Of a DNA stretch of 64,000 bases, positions 26,800 through 35,173 are shown piece by piece; the stretch's first letter is position 1; every line of letters starts with the position of its first letter. The position numbers and the translations under genes were made by a program. A model generated the notes under the pieces. That model did no database searches. It saw only the letters and a list, made by a program, of their open reading frames with translations, and was not told where the DNA came from. The stretch is from assembly GCF_000368045.1 (NCBI RefSeq), contig NZ_KB849236.1, positions 913,731-977,730 of the forward strand, read 5' to 3'. Origin of the DNA: Acinetobacter johnsonii CIP 64.6. Lineage in GTDB: Bacteria > Pseudomonadota > Gammaproteobacteria > Pseudomonadales > Moraxellaceae.

Positions 26800-27101
26800 A
26801 GCCCATGACTCATGACAACCTACGTTTTACTATATGCTAAATTGAATAAAAAAAAGACAAATTTTAAATGTGTATAAGTTAAAAGAGCAGAAATAGTGTG
26901 CTAGATGTCACTTTTAAAATGAGATGGTCGTCAGAAATATGCAGAGTTAATAAGTACAGATGGTTACATCGAAGTGATAATAAATTTACATTGAGTAGGA
27001 ATGTATAGGTTTACTTTTTAAGAATAAAAATGAATATAAAGCCTGTATTGTTCTGATAATAGGCCGCTTTGTCATAGATAAATTAGTGGTTTAGATATAC
27101 C

Positions 27102-27182
27102 AACCACGATCTTCTATCGTGGTTTTCGGCTTGTCAGGCCTTGTGGAGGATGGATAGCAGTCATGTATTTAACATGACTGCT
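27102..27182. terminator. Two perfect hairpins between the CYTH-CHAD paralogues
   Basis: The 398-base gap has no gene. It holds AACCACGAT/ATCGTGGTT (27102-27110 with 27116-27124, followed on the plus strand by TT) and AGCAGTCATGT/ACATGACTGCT (27156-27166 with 27172-27182, loop ATTTA). The second lies 15 bases beyond the stop of the 27198-28658 gene and is probably its terminator. A strong T run is absent, so this is tentative. The rest of the gap (26800-27100) is AT-rich with nothing recognisable. Confidence 0.5.
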
Positions 27183-27197
27183 TTGGTATATAGAGCG

Positions 27198-28658
27198 TTA
27201 TTTTAAGAATTTACGGCTGACTAAGAACTGTTCTGTCGCTTCTAAAAGCTTATCGGCATAAACTTCAAGCTTTGCCGTGAGCCAACCCAAAACAAACCAA
27301 TCACTGGCTTCAAGTTCTGTCTGTTGAATGTACGCAGCAGAAGTCGCCAAGATTTGATATTCATGTGCGGCTTGTTGGGCATCATTCAACGCTTTACTGT
27401 ATTTCTGCAAATTTTTCACATCATAAATGGATGTTAAAATAGGAAAGCTAAACTTCAATTCCTTAATTTTCTGTGCCAATACATCTAAGCTTTCAAAGTG
27501 GCTAATATCTGCAGCATTTAAGCTTTCTTGTAGCTGTCGATATTGGTTTTGCAGGGTATTGTGCGCATAGGTTTTTAAATCCTGCTTTTGCACCTGATCA
27601 TGTGAACTTAAACTAAAGGTCAATAATTCAAGATAATGATGTACATTCTGTGTCGATTTAACTAAGTTACCAAGCTTTTCTTGAGCATATAAAATGTCTT
27701 TGGCTAGATTTTCAGTGGTGGTTGGGTTCTGAAGAAAAGCGCCTAAGGTACTTTGCATATGCTGCAAATGTTGTAAATGATCAAACTGATGCTTAAATGC
27801 AGCAAGTTGCATCGCCCATTTATCAGAAATATTGCTATTCCAGTCCTTAAACAAAGCTAAGGTCAATTGTAAGTGCTCTAAAGCGGTTTGTGCCTGATCA
27901 ATATGGCTTTGCTCAGCAACACCTGCCGAAATTGCAGCAATATTCGGCAGTAAATGCTGCATTTGCTGACCAATCAACAAACTCAGGTTATGTGCCGCAC
28001 TTTCTTTTTTCGATAAGACAAACTCTTTTTCAAAACGTGCTGGACTTACGGTTTGCTCAAGTGCCAGTAGATTACCCATTTCGGCTTTGCTGCGGACATC
28101 TAACCATAGTTGATACTTTTTCACCCATTCAAAACTAAAAGCCAAAAGTGACTGAACAGAGCCTGATTTGAGTTCGAATTCTACCTCATGGATGGTCTGT
28201 TCTCGACCAGATGCACGAACCACTCCAACATCCAAACAGACTTCAATTTCAGCGTCTTCAAATTCAATGACGCGATAGGTACGTTGGATGTCCGTTTCAA
28301 ATGTGAGCTTTAACGCAGCTGCATCTGAGCCTAAAGCTTGGGTTAAAATTTGCTGAGCCTCTGGAATAGCGTCATAAATGCTTAAGTCCAGTACAGGAGA
28401 TGACTCTAACTCACCCAAATTATGATTATGTTCAAAACGGTGTAAATGACTTTTACCTGCGGCTTTGAGGGTTTGAATCCAGCAAGTACCTTCAAGACGC
28501 TGACGCAAAGCTGCGCCGTGTTGGGCCAAGAGGCGATCAGGCGTGTCAAAATACTTGGCTTGAAGTTGAATCGTTTCAGATTTTTTAGGATCTAAAGTTT
28601 TAAGAAGGGCGGTACGTCGTGTTTCGCTAATCTGAAATTTTAATTCAATTTCAACCAT
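27198..28658 (-). CDS. CYTH-CHAD paralogue with degenerate CHAD domain
   Basis: 486 residues, exactly as long as the paralogue at 25339. The CYTH half keeps EIELKFQI, AALRQRLEGTCWIQTLKAAG and HEVEFELKSGS, so triphosphate chemistry may be intact. In the CHAD half the basic helix HQARVAIRRLR of the partner is replaced by DQAQTALEHLQ, and KQVKQLRYSIEF by QKIKELKFSFPI. The positively charged surface used for polyphosphate is therefore largely lost. It probably arose by tandem duplication and then diverged, losing polyphosphate binding or gaining another partner. Confidence 0.8.
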   Translation of the reverse strand: MVEIELKFQISETRRTALLKTLDPKKSETIQLQAKYFDTPDRLLAQHGAALRQRLEGTCWIQTLKAAGKSHLHRFEHNHNLGELESSPVLDLSIYDAIPEAQQILTQALGSDAAALKLTFETDIQRTYRVIEFEDAEIEVCLDVGVVRASGREQTIHEVEFELKSGSVQSLLAFSFEWVKKYQLWLDVRSKAEMGNLLALEQTVSPARFEKEFVLSKKESAAHNLSLLIGQQMQHLLPNIAAISAGVAEQSHIDQAQTALEHLQLTLALFKDWNSNISDKWAMQLAAFKHQFDHLQHLQHMQSTLGAFLQNPTTTENLAKDILYAQEKLGNLVKSTQNVHHYLELLTFSLSSHDQVQKQDLKTYAHNTLQNQYRQLQESLNAADISHFESLDVLAQKIKELKFSFPILTSIYDVKNLQKYSKALNDAQQAAHEYQILATSAAYIQQTELEASDWFVLGWLTAKLEVYADKLLEATEQFLVSRKFLK

Positions 28659-28944
28659 GAAAAATTCCTAATTTGAGGGGCTAGGTCAGTGCCAAGCCTT
28701 TATGTATTTAGATGCATGATCTGTAGTTTGTTTTTATGTGCGCTAAAGGCACACCAATGGACCACTGGATTGTAGCGAAAAAGAGACAGTATGTAAGACT
28801 TGACGACACAATAAAACAAAGTTGCAGTGCGAGATTGATCAAAAAACAATTCTGTTTTTAGTGGACGCGCGCCCAGAGGCGATTGCACTTTGCAGATTGC
28901 ATATTTTCAGCTATGTTGGTAAAAAACTATCAGGATGATGACAG

Positions 28945-29328
28945 ATGAATGCTCAGGTTGAACCGAAACAGGAACATGACGCTGAACCTAATTTTCAATT
29001 GCCGATTAAGGACTATCAACAGTTTTATCGTTTTTATCTAACAGAGCACCGCAACATCATGAGTCGTCGGCTACATGTCGCGGGCAGTTCAATTGGACTG
29101 TACTTTTTCTCTAAAGCCATACTTAAACGTAAGCCGCGTTATTTTATATACGGCTTAGTCTCTGGCTATGCCTGTGCGTGGGTAGGTCATTTTGTTTTTG
29201 AAAAAAATAAGCCAGCTAGTTTTAAACAGCCTTTGTATAGTTTTATTTCTGACTGGCGCATGTTTTCCGATGTTTTACGTGGAAATTTAAGCTTACAAGA
29301 TCGTGCTTTGGATAAAATTCCAAGTTAG
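28945..29328 (+). CDS. Mpo1-like (DUF962) membrane protein
   Basis: 127 residues. YRFYLTEHRNIMSRRLHVAGSS and WVGHFVFEKNKPASFKQPLYS carry the His residues of the DUF962/YGL010w family. The yeast member Mpo1 is an Fe-dependent dioxygenase of 2-hydroxy fatty acids. Two hydrophobic stretches (SIGLYFFSKAIL, and YGLVSGYACAWVGHF) suggest membrane insertion. The bacterial role is unknown. Confidence 0.78.
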   Translation: MNAQVEPKQEHDAEPNFQLPIKDYQQFYRFYLTEHRNIMSRRLHVAGSSIGLYFFSKAILKRKPRYFIYGLVSGYACAWVGHFVFEKNKPASFKQPLYSFISDWRMFSDVLRGNLSLQDRALDKIPS

Positions 29329-29419
29329 TGAAGCACTTTGTGACTTCATCATGAAAGTTTTATTAAAAGTTTGAAATTAACAGTTGCAAAGTATGAGTTA
29401 ATGTTCTAATAATGAGATC

Positions 29420-29516
29420 GTTGTTTATATTTTCACCAAATAATATATAAGTGCTTTGAACCTTAAAGTGCTTTTAGTTTTCCAAGCCTAGAGTGACCTT
29501 CTCTAGGCTTTTTTTA
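29420..29516 (+). ncRNA. Candidate small RNA upstream of thiE
   Basis: In the 519-base gap between the Mpo1-like gene and thiE, a possible promoter (TTGCAA, 18 bases, AATAAT at 29408-29413) is followed about 100 bases later by a very good terminator. That terminator is AAGCCTAGAG/CTCTAGGCTT at 29484-29510 with seven T. No reading frame with a ribosome site lies between. It could be an independent small RNA or the 3' end of the Mpo1-like transcript, whose stop is 155 bases before the terminator. Confidence 0.3.
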
Positions 29517-29536
29517 TATGGACGCTAAGTAAAAAT

Positions 29537-29602
29537 ATGCGGCTTTTTAGCTTTTATGATGTTGTTCAAACACCACTGGTTTAAAAAGCTAAAAAGCCGT
29601 AT
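29537..29602. repeat. Long inverted repeat (about 20-bp arms)
   Basis: ATGCGGCTTTTTAGCTTTTA and its near-perfect inverse TTAAAAAGCTAAAAAGCCGTAT are separated by about 24 bases. On the minus strand the structure is followed by ATATTTTTAC, so it could terminate leftward transcription. No gene ends there, so it may instead be a small mobile repeat. Confidence 0.6.
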
Positions 29603-29686
29603 CAGATCGCTGCGTGTCTCTTATTCTTGTTATAAAGTTGTTATTTTTATTTTATTCTTGTTGCTTTCTGTATCCATTAAACTGCG

Positions 29687-29813
29687 AAAGCGGTGGGGCG
29701 ACTATCACTGAAAATAGGTATTTTTATATAGGCTGAGCTTGGCCGCGGGATTTTTGTGCAAAGCAAAGTATTTTCAGTCCCAACTCATTAAAGCATCAGT
29801 CGCCTTTGGCTTT
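29687..29813. repeat. Nested inverted repeats upstream of thiE
   Basis: Three pairs of arms nest around one centre: AAAGC/GCTTT (29687-29691 with 29809-29813), GGCGACT/AGTCGCC (29697-29703 with 29798-29804) and ACTGAAAATA/TATTTTCAGT (29707-29716 with 29769-29778). The element ends exactly where the thiE -10 box begins. It lies outside any recognisable gene and contains no TPP riboswitch consensus. Confidence 0.55.
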
Positions 29814-29818
29814 ATAAT
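29813..29818 (+). promoter_or_regulatory. Putative -10 box of thiE
   Basis: A perfect TATAAT lies 30 bases before the thiE start codon. No convincing -35 is seen. Transcripts would have a very short leader, which excludes a long TPP riboswitch from this promoter. Confidence 0.4.
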
Positions 29819-29847
29819 AGAACGACATAACCCAAAGGTAGAGTTAA

Positions 29848-30468
29848 ATGCGCGGTTTATATTTAATTACAAATGATGATCCTTTAGAGCTACTTTTGGC
29901 TAAATTAGAAGGTGCAATGGCAACACGTGAAGTTGCCGTTTTGCAGTATCGCCGTAAAAAAGTACCTAAAGAAGAACAGGCTTACGAAGTCGAGTATATG
30001 AAAGCGATGTGCGCTGAGTATCGTGTTCCTTTTGTGATTAACGATGACTTAGAAATGGCAGTCAAATACGGCGTTGGTGTGCATTTAGGGCAAGATGATG
30101 GCGAAGTTGCCGAAGCTGTCGCGCGCCTGCCAAAAGATGCGGTGATTGGTCGTACGTGTTTGAACTCGATTGAGCTGGCAGAGAAAGCTATTGCTGAAGG
30201 TGCAACATACGTCGCTTTTGGTGCAATTTATGCAACTGAGACCAAGCCAGAGGCTGGCAATATTGGCTTGGAGACTTTAAAAGAAGCCAAATCCAAATTG
30301 AATGTTCCGATTTGTGCGATTGGTGGCTTAACAGTTGAAAATTCAGGTGAAGTGATCGAAGCCGGTGCCGACCTTTGCGCGGTGATTAGTGATATATTAG
30401 GGCTATCAATGTCTGCGATTCCTGATCGTATAGAACAGTGGGCTGATTTATTTGCATCTAAAGCTTAA
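29848..30468 (+). CDS. thiE: Thiamine phosphate synthase
   Basis: 206 residues. It condenses HMP-pyrophosphate with the carboxylated thiazole phosphate to give thiamine phosphate. Seen are LYLITNDDP, LQYRRKKVP (pyrophosphate loop), PFVINDDLEMAVKYGVGVHLGQDD and GRTCLNSIELAEKAIAEGATYVAFGAIYATETK. The phosphate-binding ICAIGGLTVENSGEVIEAGAD is also present. Length and motifs are normal. It precedes hemL by 42 bases, so the two may be co-transcribed. Confidence 0.92.
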   Translation: MRGLYLITNDDPLELLLAKLEGAMATREVAVLQYRRKKVPKEEQAYEVEYMKAMCAEYRVPFVINDDLEMAVKYGVGVHLGQDDGEVAEAVARLPKDAVIGRTCLNSIELAEKAIAEGATYVAFGAIYATETKPEAGNIGLETLKEAKSKLNVPICAIGGLTVENSGEVIEAGADLCAVISDILGLSMSAIPDRIEQWADLFASKA

Positions 30469-30510
30469 GCGTTTTTAGATGTTTTTTTATTTTTTGAGTT
30501 GAGTAACTTC

Positions 30511-31809
30511 ATGAGCTTATCTCCAAAGCAAGAACAATTGTTTAAACAAGCAAGCAAACATATTCCGGGTGGTGTGAACTCACCTGTACGTGCATTTAAT
30601 AGCGTAGGCGGAACGCCTGTCTTTATTGAAAAGGCGCAAGGTGCATACTTGTACGATGTGGATGGTAAGCGCTATGTAGATTATGTGGGCTCATGGGGAC
30701 CAATGATTTTAGGTCATGCTCATCCTGAAATTATTAAAGCAGTTCAAAATGCTGCAGTGGATGGATTAAGTTTCGGTGCGCCTACCGTACATGAAACGAC
30801 TTTAGCCGACATTATTTGCGAAATTATGCCGTCAATTGAGCTGGTTCGTATGACCAACTCAGGTACTGAAGCAACCATGACCGCCATTCGTCTTGCACGT
30901 GGTTATACAGGTCGTGACAAGATTGTAAAATTTGAAGGCTGTTACCACGGTCACTCAGATTCACTGTTGGTCAAAGCAGGCTCTGGTTTGTTAACCAGCG
31001 GCGAAGGCGAAGCGACTTCGGCCGGTGTTCCTGCCGACTTTGCCAAACACACACTGACTCTTCCATATAACGATATTGCTACTTTAAAAGAGTGCTTTGC
31101 GAAGTTTGGTTCAGAGATTGCAGGGGTGATTGTGGAGCCTGTGGCAGGGAACATGAATCTAGTTAAACCAATCGAAGGCTTCTTACAAGCGATTCGTGAT
31201 GTATGTGATGAACATGGTTCTGTTTTTATCATTGATGAAGTGATGACTGGTTTCCGTGTTGGATTGGGTGGTGCGCAAGCTCACTATGGCGTGACTCCTG
31301 ATTTAACCACCTTGGGTAAAATTATTGGTGCAGGCTTGCCCGTTGGTGCTTTTGGTGGGAAACGAGAAGTGATGGAGTGTATTGCTCCACTGGGTAAAGT
31401 TTACCAAGCTGGAACACTGTCGGGGAATCCACTTGCAATGCGTGCAGGGATTGAGATGTTTAAACACCTGCGCCAAGATGGTTTTTATGAAAAATTGACA
31501 GCGCAGCTAGAAAAACTGCTTGTGGGTTTACAAGCCGCGGCTGATGAAGCGGGTATTGCTTTTAAAACGCAACAAGTAGGCGGTATGTTTGGTTTGTACT
31601 TTACCGATCAAGAAGACATTACTAGCTTCGACTCGATGTTAAAGTGTGATATCGATGCATTCCGTAAGTTCTTCCATGGCATGTTAGACCGTGGTGTGAA
31701 CCTTGCACCATCTGCATTTGAAGCTGGCTTTATTTCAGCTGCCCATTCTGATGAAGATATTGAATTTACCCTACAAGCAGCGAAAGAAGTTTTTGCAAGC
31801 ATGAAGTAA
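30511..31809 (+). CDS. hemL: Glutamate-1-semialdehyde 2,1-aminomutase
   Basis: 432 residues. A PLP enzyme that converts glutamate-1-semialdehyde to 5-aminolevulinate, the C5 route to heme. Signature stretches are KHIPGGVNSPVRAFNSVGG, MTNSGTEATMTAIRLARGYT, FEGCYHGHSDSLLVKAG and IIDEVMTGFRVG. The PLP lysine is in TTLGKIIGAGLPVGAFGG. The frame is open from a TTG four codons upstream, but the ATG at 30511 fits the family. Pairing with thiE is common in this genus. Confidence 0.95.
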   Translation: MSLSPKQEQLFKQASKHIPGGVNSPVRAFNSVGGTPVFIEKAQGAYLYDVDGKRYVDYVGSWGPMILGHAHPEIIKAVQNAAVDGLSFGAPTVHETTLADIICEIMPSIELVRMTNSGTEATMTAIRLARGYTGRDKIVKFEGCYHGHSDSLLVKAGSGLLTSGEGEATSAGVPADFAKHTLTLPYNDIATLKECFAKFGSEIAGVIVEPVAGNMNLVKPIEGFLQAIRDVCDEHGSVFIIDEVMTGFRVGLGGAQAHYGVTPDLTTLGKIIGAGLPVGAFGGKREVMECIAPLGKVYQAGTLSGNPLAMRAGIEMFKHLRQDGFYEKLTAQLEKLLVGLQAAADEAGIAFKTQQVGGMFGLYFTDQEDITSFDSMLKCDIDAFRKFFHGMLDRGVNLAPSAFEAGFISAAHSDEDIEFTLQAAKEVFASMK

Positions 31810-31823
31810 GTATTTGTCCTTGC

Positions 31824-31858
31824 TAAAAAAGCCCATCTCATTTGATGGGCTTTTTATA
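31824..31858 (+). terminator. Intrinsic terminator of hemL
   Basis: AAAAAGCCCATCTCA and TTTGATGGGCTTTTTAT form a stem with T run. Confidence 0.85.
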
Positions 31859-31953
31859 TGATGGGTATTTTGAATAAAAAAATACTATATCTCAAATACT
31901 TTGTGTTAATTTTAGGAGCACATGAAAAAATTAATAATTAAATAAGATGACTT

Positions 31954-32790
31954 ATGATTTTAGATTTTCTTAGAAAGCCTATTCAGCTAAAACATTTTTT
32001 GATCTTTATACTATTGTCACCAATCATTATCGTTATTTTGAGTGTTATTGTTAGTGTATTAGAACCAAGTGATGTACCGAGCTTAAAAGAAAAACCATAT
32101 GAGTGTGGAAGTTTTGGTGATCAGAAAATGCGCATTGATCGACGATATTTATTTTTTGCAAGAGTTGAATATCAAGATGTCAGTTACTGGGAGAAAGGCT
32201 ATAGAGAGCTGCATAATACCAAAGATTGTAATGATCAAATCCAAAGTGCCTCATTTAATGTGAAATGGCCTGAGATGCTACCTTCTAAAAATGGATTTCA
32301 ACTTTCTTCAAAGAAGCTAAATGACATCACATTTTATCTTCATCAGCGTACAATTTGGACTGGTAGGCAAGAAGACAAAGATTTTTTTGACTCTGATCCA
32401 GTTCTGAAACTGTATTTAAGTCCAGATGGTGCTGACATGGAAATTAACGATGAAGAGATTAATAAAAATAAAGTATTTAATCCGGATCTAGGTCTTTATG
32501 AAATAAGTTTTGACAGAGTAGGAAATGTCACAAAAAAGGTTTTTTGGCAAGAGAAAAAGGGGAAAGGAGTCAGTTTAGTAATTAAATGTCTTTATTTTAA
32601 GACTGGCGGAAGTGATTGTAAGTTAAGTAGTCATGTACCAAATTATGGTTTTAATACTAGTAATTTGGATATAGATTTCCATGCGGAGCTTCTGCCACAT
32701 TGGGAAAAAATTCAGCGTGATTCTTTAAAATTATTTAATTCTTTTCAGATAGAAGAAAATAAAGTAAATGCTTCGGGTAAAGAACATTGA
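31954..32790 (+). CDS. Membrane-anchored hypothetical protein (278 aa)
   Basis: Not recognised. One N-terminal membrane segment (LIFILLSPIIIVILSVIVSVL, about residues 16-36) is followed by a large soluble, probably periplasmic part with paired cysteines (YECGSFG, KDCNDQ, KCLYF, SDCKLSS). These could form disulfides. Base composition is clearly more AT-rich than hemL or ruvC, suggesting an acquired or fast-evolving gene. It ends 29 bases before the next small membrane gene and may share its transcript. Confidence 0.65.
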   Translation: MILDFLRKPIQLKHFLIFILLSPIIIVILSVIVSVLEPSDVPSLKEKPYECGSFGDQKMRIDRRYLFFARVEYQDVSYWEKGYRELHNTKDCNDQIQSASFNVKWPEMLPSKNGFQLSSKKLNDITFYLHQRTIWTGRQEDKDFFDSDPVLKLYLSPDGADMEINDEEINKNKVFNPDLGLYEISFDRVGNVTKKVFWQEKKGKGVSLVIKCLYFKTGGSDCKLSSHVPNYGFNTSNLDIDFHAELLPHWEKIQRDSLKLFNSFQIEENKVNASGKEH

Positions 32791-32819
32791 TGTAGTAATG
32801 GTAAAAGTGGGGAGGAAGA

Positions 32820-33146
32820 ATGGATAAATACTTACTGGTGGCCTTGGTGGTTGGTGCATGCATACTGTTGGTGATTTATACCCAACTTGCACCATCAGGT
32901 GGACAGAAAAATTTTAAACAAATCGTACAGCAGGCATTTGGTCGTTATAAAGTGATCGAAAAAAACTACACTATTATGATTTGTGAGATCAACCACCGCA
33001 ATGAGCCAGAAGAATTGGTCTTTATCCGTATCGATCCTGCTCAAAAGAAAAATTTACGCATTTCGGGAAGAATGCTGATAGCAACTTATCCCAAAGCACC
33101 ATCGGTACGTGAAATGCGTAAAGACTTTAAAGACTATGTCACTTAA
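32820..33146 (+). CDS. Small membrane-anchored hypothetical protein (108 aa)
   Basis: An N-terminal membrane helix (LLVALVVGACILLVIYTQLA) is followed by a short basic soluble domain (FKQIVQQAFGRYKVIEKNYT, then FIRIDPAQKKNLRISGRML). It has an excellent GGGGAGGAAG ribosome site. Not recognised. It converges with ruvC, with only three bases between the stop codons. Confidence 0.75.
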   Translation: MDKYLLVALVVGACILLVIYTQLAPSGGQKNFKQIVQQAFGRYKVIEKNYTIMICEINHRNEPEELVFIRIDPAQKKNLRISGRMLIATYPKAPSVREMRKDFKDYVT

Positions 33147-33149
33147 CAC

Positions 33150-33695
33150 TTAGCGTCGACGAGAGCTACTACGGCTGCGGCCGCGCGCCATACCGCCAAG
33201 AGCATTGAGTACAGCAAGCTTAGTCATACTGCCTGAAGCATGCGCATGACAGATGGCAGCAGCGAGAGCATCGGCGGCGTCTTGCTGTGGTTTGATGCTT
33301 AGGTTTAGGAGCTTCATCACCATCATTTGTACTTGTTCTTTGTCCGCAGCACCATAACCGACTACTGACTGTTTAATCTGACGTGCGGTGTATTCCGCAA
33401 CTTGTAGGTCAAGGTTTACCAGTGCGGCAATAGCAGCCCCGCGTGCTTGCCCAAGCTTCAGTGCGGAGTCAGGGTTTTGTGCCATAAATACTTGCTCAAC
33501 CGCGGCTTCGGTTGGGCCATGAAATTTTACAATACGATCAATCCCTGCAAAAATACGTTTTAGCCGTTCAGGCATATCAGCAGCTTCGGTACGAATGGTG
33601 CCAGCATCGACAAAAATTAGTTTTTGACCTTCTTTTTGAATAATACCGTAGCCTGTAAGGCGAGAACCGGGGTCAATACCAATAATTAATGACAT
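33150..33695 (-). CDS. ruvC: Holliday junction resolvase RuvC
   Basis: 181 residues. This RNase H-fold nuclease cuts four-way recombination junctions as a dimer with RuvAB. The acidic residues are seen in IIGIDPGSRLTGYG, in AAVEQVFMAQNPDSALKLGQ and in PQQDAADALAAAICH. The C-terminus ends in an Arg/Ser-rich tail (GGMARGRSRSSSRRR), slightly longer than in E. coli. ruvA and ruvB are not adjacent. Confidence 0.94.
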   Translation of the reverse strand: MSLIIGIDPGSRLTGYGIIQKEGQKLIFVDAGTIRTEAADMPERLKRIFAGIDRIVKFHGPTEAAVEQVFMAQNPDSALKLGQARGAAIAALVNLDLQVAEYTARQIKQSVVGYGAADKEQVQMMVMKLLNLSIKPQQDAADALAAAICHAHASGSMTKLAVLNALGGMARGRSRSSSRRR

Positions 33696-33817
33696 GCTTG
33701 CCCTTTAAAAAAAAAAATATGCCCATATTGTTACATAAGCGTATCAAAAAAGCTTGATGTAGATTGAGCACTTGATTCTTGCACCTTATTCATTTTGTTG
33801 AGATTAGATTAATTTTC

Positions 33818-34399
33818 ATGAAATTATTTCTTTTTATATTAGCTGGTGTCATTCTCGAAGTCTTTGTATGGATTGGCGTGGGCGACCTCGTTGGTAGCAT
33901 GTGGTACGTGTTCTTCTGGTTTATTGCCGCTTTCTTTATTGGTATGAGCCTGATTCGTAAGTATTCAGCAGGTTTAATGCCACAAATGCAGCAAATGCAA
34001 ACGGGCCAGATGGGTGCAGATCCTGCATTAACAAACAATCTGCCAAAAATCATTGCGGGTTTTCTTTTATTGATTCCTGGCTTGGTGACAGACGTGGTTG
34101 CAGTGTTATTGCTTATTCCTGCGGTGCAAAAAGCCATGACAGGTGCACTGATGAACGTGATGATGAAACGTCAGCAAGCGATGATGGAAAAAATGATGGG
34201 TGGCATGATGGGGGATATGAATGGCATGGGCGGTGGTGCTCAAGGTCAAAACCCATTTGCAGATATCATGCGCCAAATGCAAGAAATGCAGCAACAGCAG
34301 GGCGGTTCAACTTATCGTGACTCTAGTATTATTGATGGCGAAGCACGAGAAGTTACGCCAGTTGCGAAAAAAATTGAAATGAAAGATGTGAATAAATAA
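33818..34399 (+). CDS. fxsA: FxsA family membrane protein with Met-rich tail
   Basis: About 193 residues from ATG 33818. The frame is open 13 codons further upstream, but the FxsA family starts with MKLFLFILAGVILEVFVWI. Three or four hydrophobic segments fill the first 120 residues, including IIAGFLLLIPGLVTDVVAVLLLIP. The cytosolic tail is unusually Met/Gln/Gly-rich (KRQQAMMEKMMGGMMGDMNG, then QMQEMQQQQGG). E. coli FxsA blocks F-exclusion of phage T7 by binding PifA; its general role is unknown. Confidence 0.85.
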   Translation: MKLFLFILAGVILEVFVWIGVGDLVGSMWYVFFWFIAAFFIGMSLIRKYSAGLMPQMQQMQTGQMGADPALTNNLPKIIAGFLLLIPGLVTDVVAVLLLIPAVQKAMTGALMNVMMKRQQAMMEKMMGGMMGDMNGMGGGAQGQNPFADIMRQMQEMQQQQGGSTYRDSSIIDGEAREVTPVAKKIEMKDVNK

Positions 34400-34415
34400 T
34401 TTCATGCCTAATTTT

Positions 34416-34444
34416 AAAGCCGAGTTCTAACTCGGCTTTTTTTA
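34416..34444 (+). terminator. Intrinsic terminator of fxsA
   Basis: AAAGCCGAGTT and AACTCGGCTTT with a short loop and a T run. Confidence 0.85.
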
Positions 34445-34531
34445 TCTTTATGAAAATGTTTTAAGTGCTTATGATTTAAAATAAATATAACAAACGATAT
34501 AATTATTTTTTAAAATTTATGCCACTTTTTT

Positions 34532-35173
34532 ATGTCATTGCTTTTCACGATTTGCGCATTGCATTTTGTTGCGCAGCTAAGTCCTGGTCCTGATGTTTTG
34601 CTGATTGCCAAAAGCTCAGCTTCGACCACACAAAAAAATACTTTAAAAACGATCTTGGGTATTTCCGTCGGTATTGTGGTGTGGGTGGTTTTAACCTTGT
34701 TAGGTTTTACCGTACTCATCGACAAAATGCCGTGGATTCAACAAGTATTGATGGTGATTGGTGGGGTGTTCCTTGCACGTATGGGTTGGCTGATGTTGAA
34801 AGCAGGCCTCAGCACAATGCAGCAAGAAGCCTTGCTAGATGATGGTCAAAAACTGCCTACACCCAAGGCCAACCATTATTTCATGTCAGGTTTGCTGACT
34901 AACTTGTCTAACCCGAAAACGCTGATTTATTTCAGTAGTGTGTTTTCATTAGCCTTGAGTTCTAGCGCAAGTCCTTATCTAAAAATGCAACTTGCGGTGA
35001 TTATTCCCATTCAAACTTTTATGACTTTTGCACTGTTAATGCTGCTTTTGTCATTACCAAAAATTAAGGCGGCTTATCAGCGTTCAGGAAGTTATATCGA
35101 CATTTTTTCTGGCGGGTTGTTCCTGATTTTTGCTTTATGGCTTTGGTACGATGCTCTCGCAATCTACATCTAA
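34532..35173 (+). CDS. LysE-family amino acid exporter
   Basis: 213 residues with six hydrophobic segments. ALHFVAQLSPGPDVLLIAKSSA is the RhtB/LysE family signature at the N-terminus. SGLLTNLSNPKTLIYFSSVF is the second conserved block. It exports an unidentified amino acid across the inner membrane. Its last 39 bases overlap the end of a small gene on the opposite strand. Confidence 0.85.
   Translation: MSLLFTICALHFVAQLSPGPDVLLIAKSSASTTQKNTLKTILGISVGIVVWVVLTLLGFTVLIDKMPWIQQVLMVIGGVFLARMGWLMLKAGLSTMQQEALLDDGQKLPTPKANHYFMSGLLTNLSNPKTLIYFSSVFSLALSSSASPYLKMQLAVIIPIQTFMTFALLMLLLSLPKIKAAYQRSGSYIDIFSGGLFLIFALWLWYDALAIYI

Noticed and set aside
27102..27182. tRNA or small RNA between the CYTH-CHAD genes
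   Set aside because: The hairpins are present, but there is no cloverleaf, no CCA-type acceptor pairing and no clear promoter.
29640..29847. TPP riboswitch before thiE
   Set aside because: The conserved CUGAGA and related core of the thi-box is absent, and the TATAAT at 29813 leaves too short a leader.
33150..33695. ruvABC operon
   Set aside because: Neither ruvA nor ruvB lies beside ruvC; the next gene on the other side is fxsA in the opposite direction.
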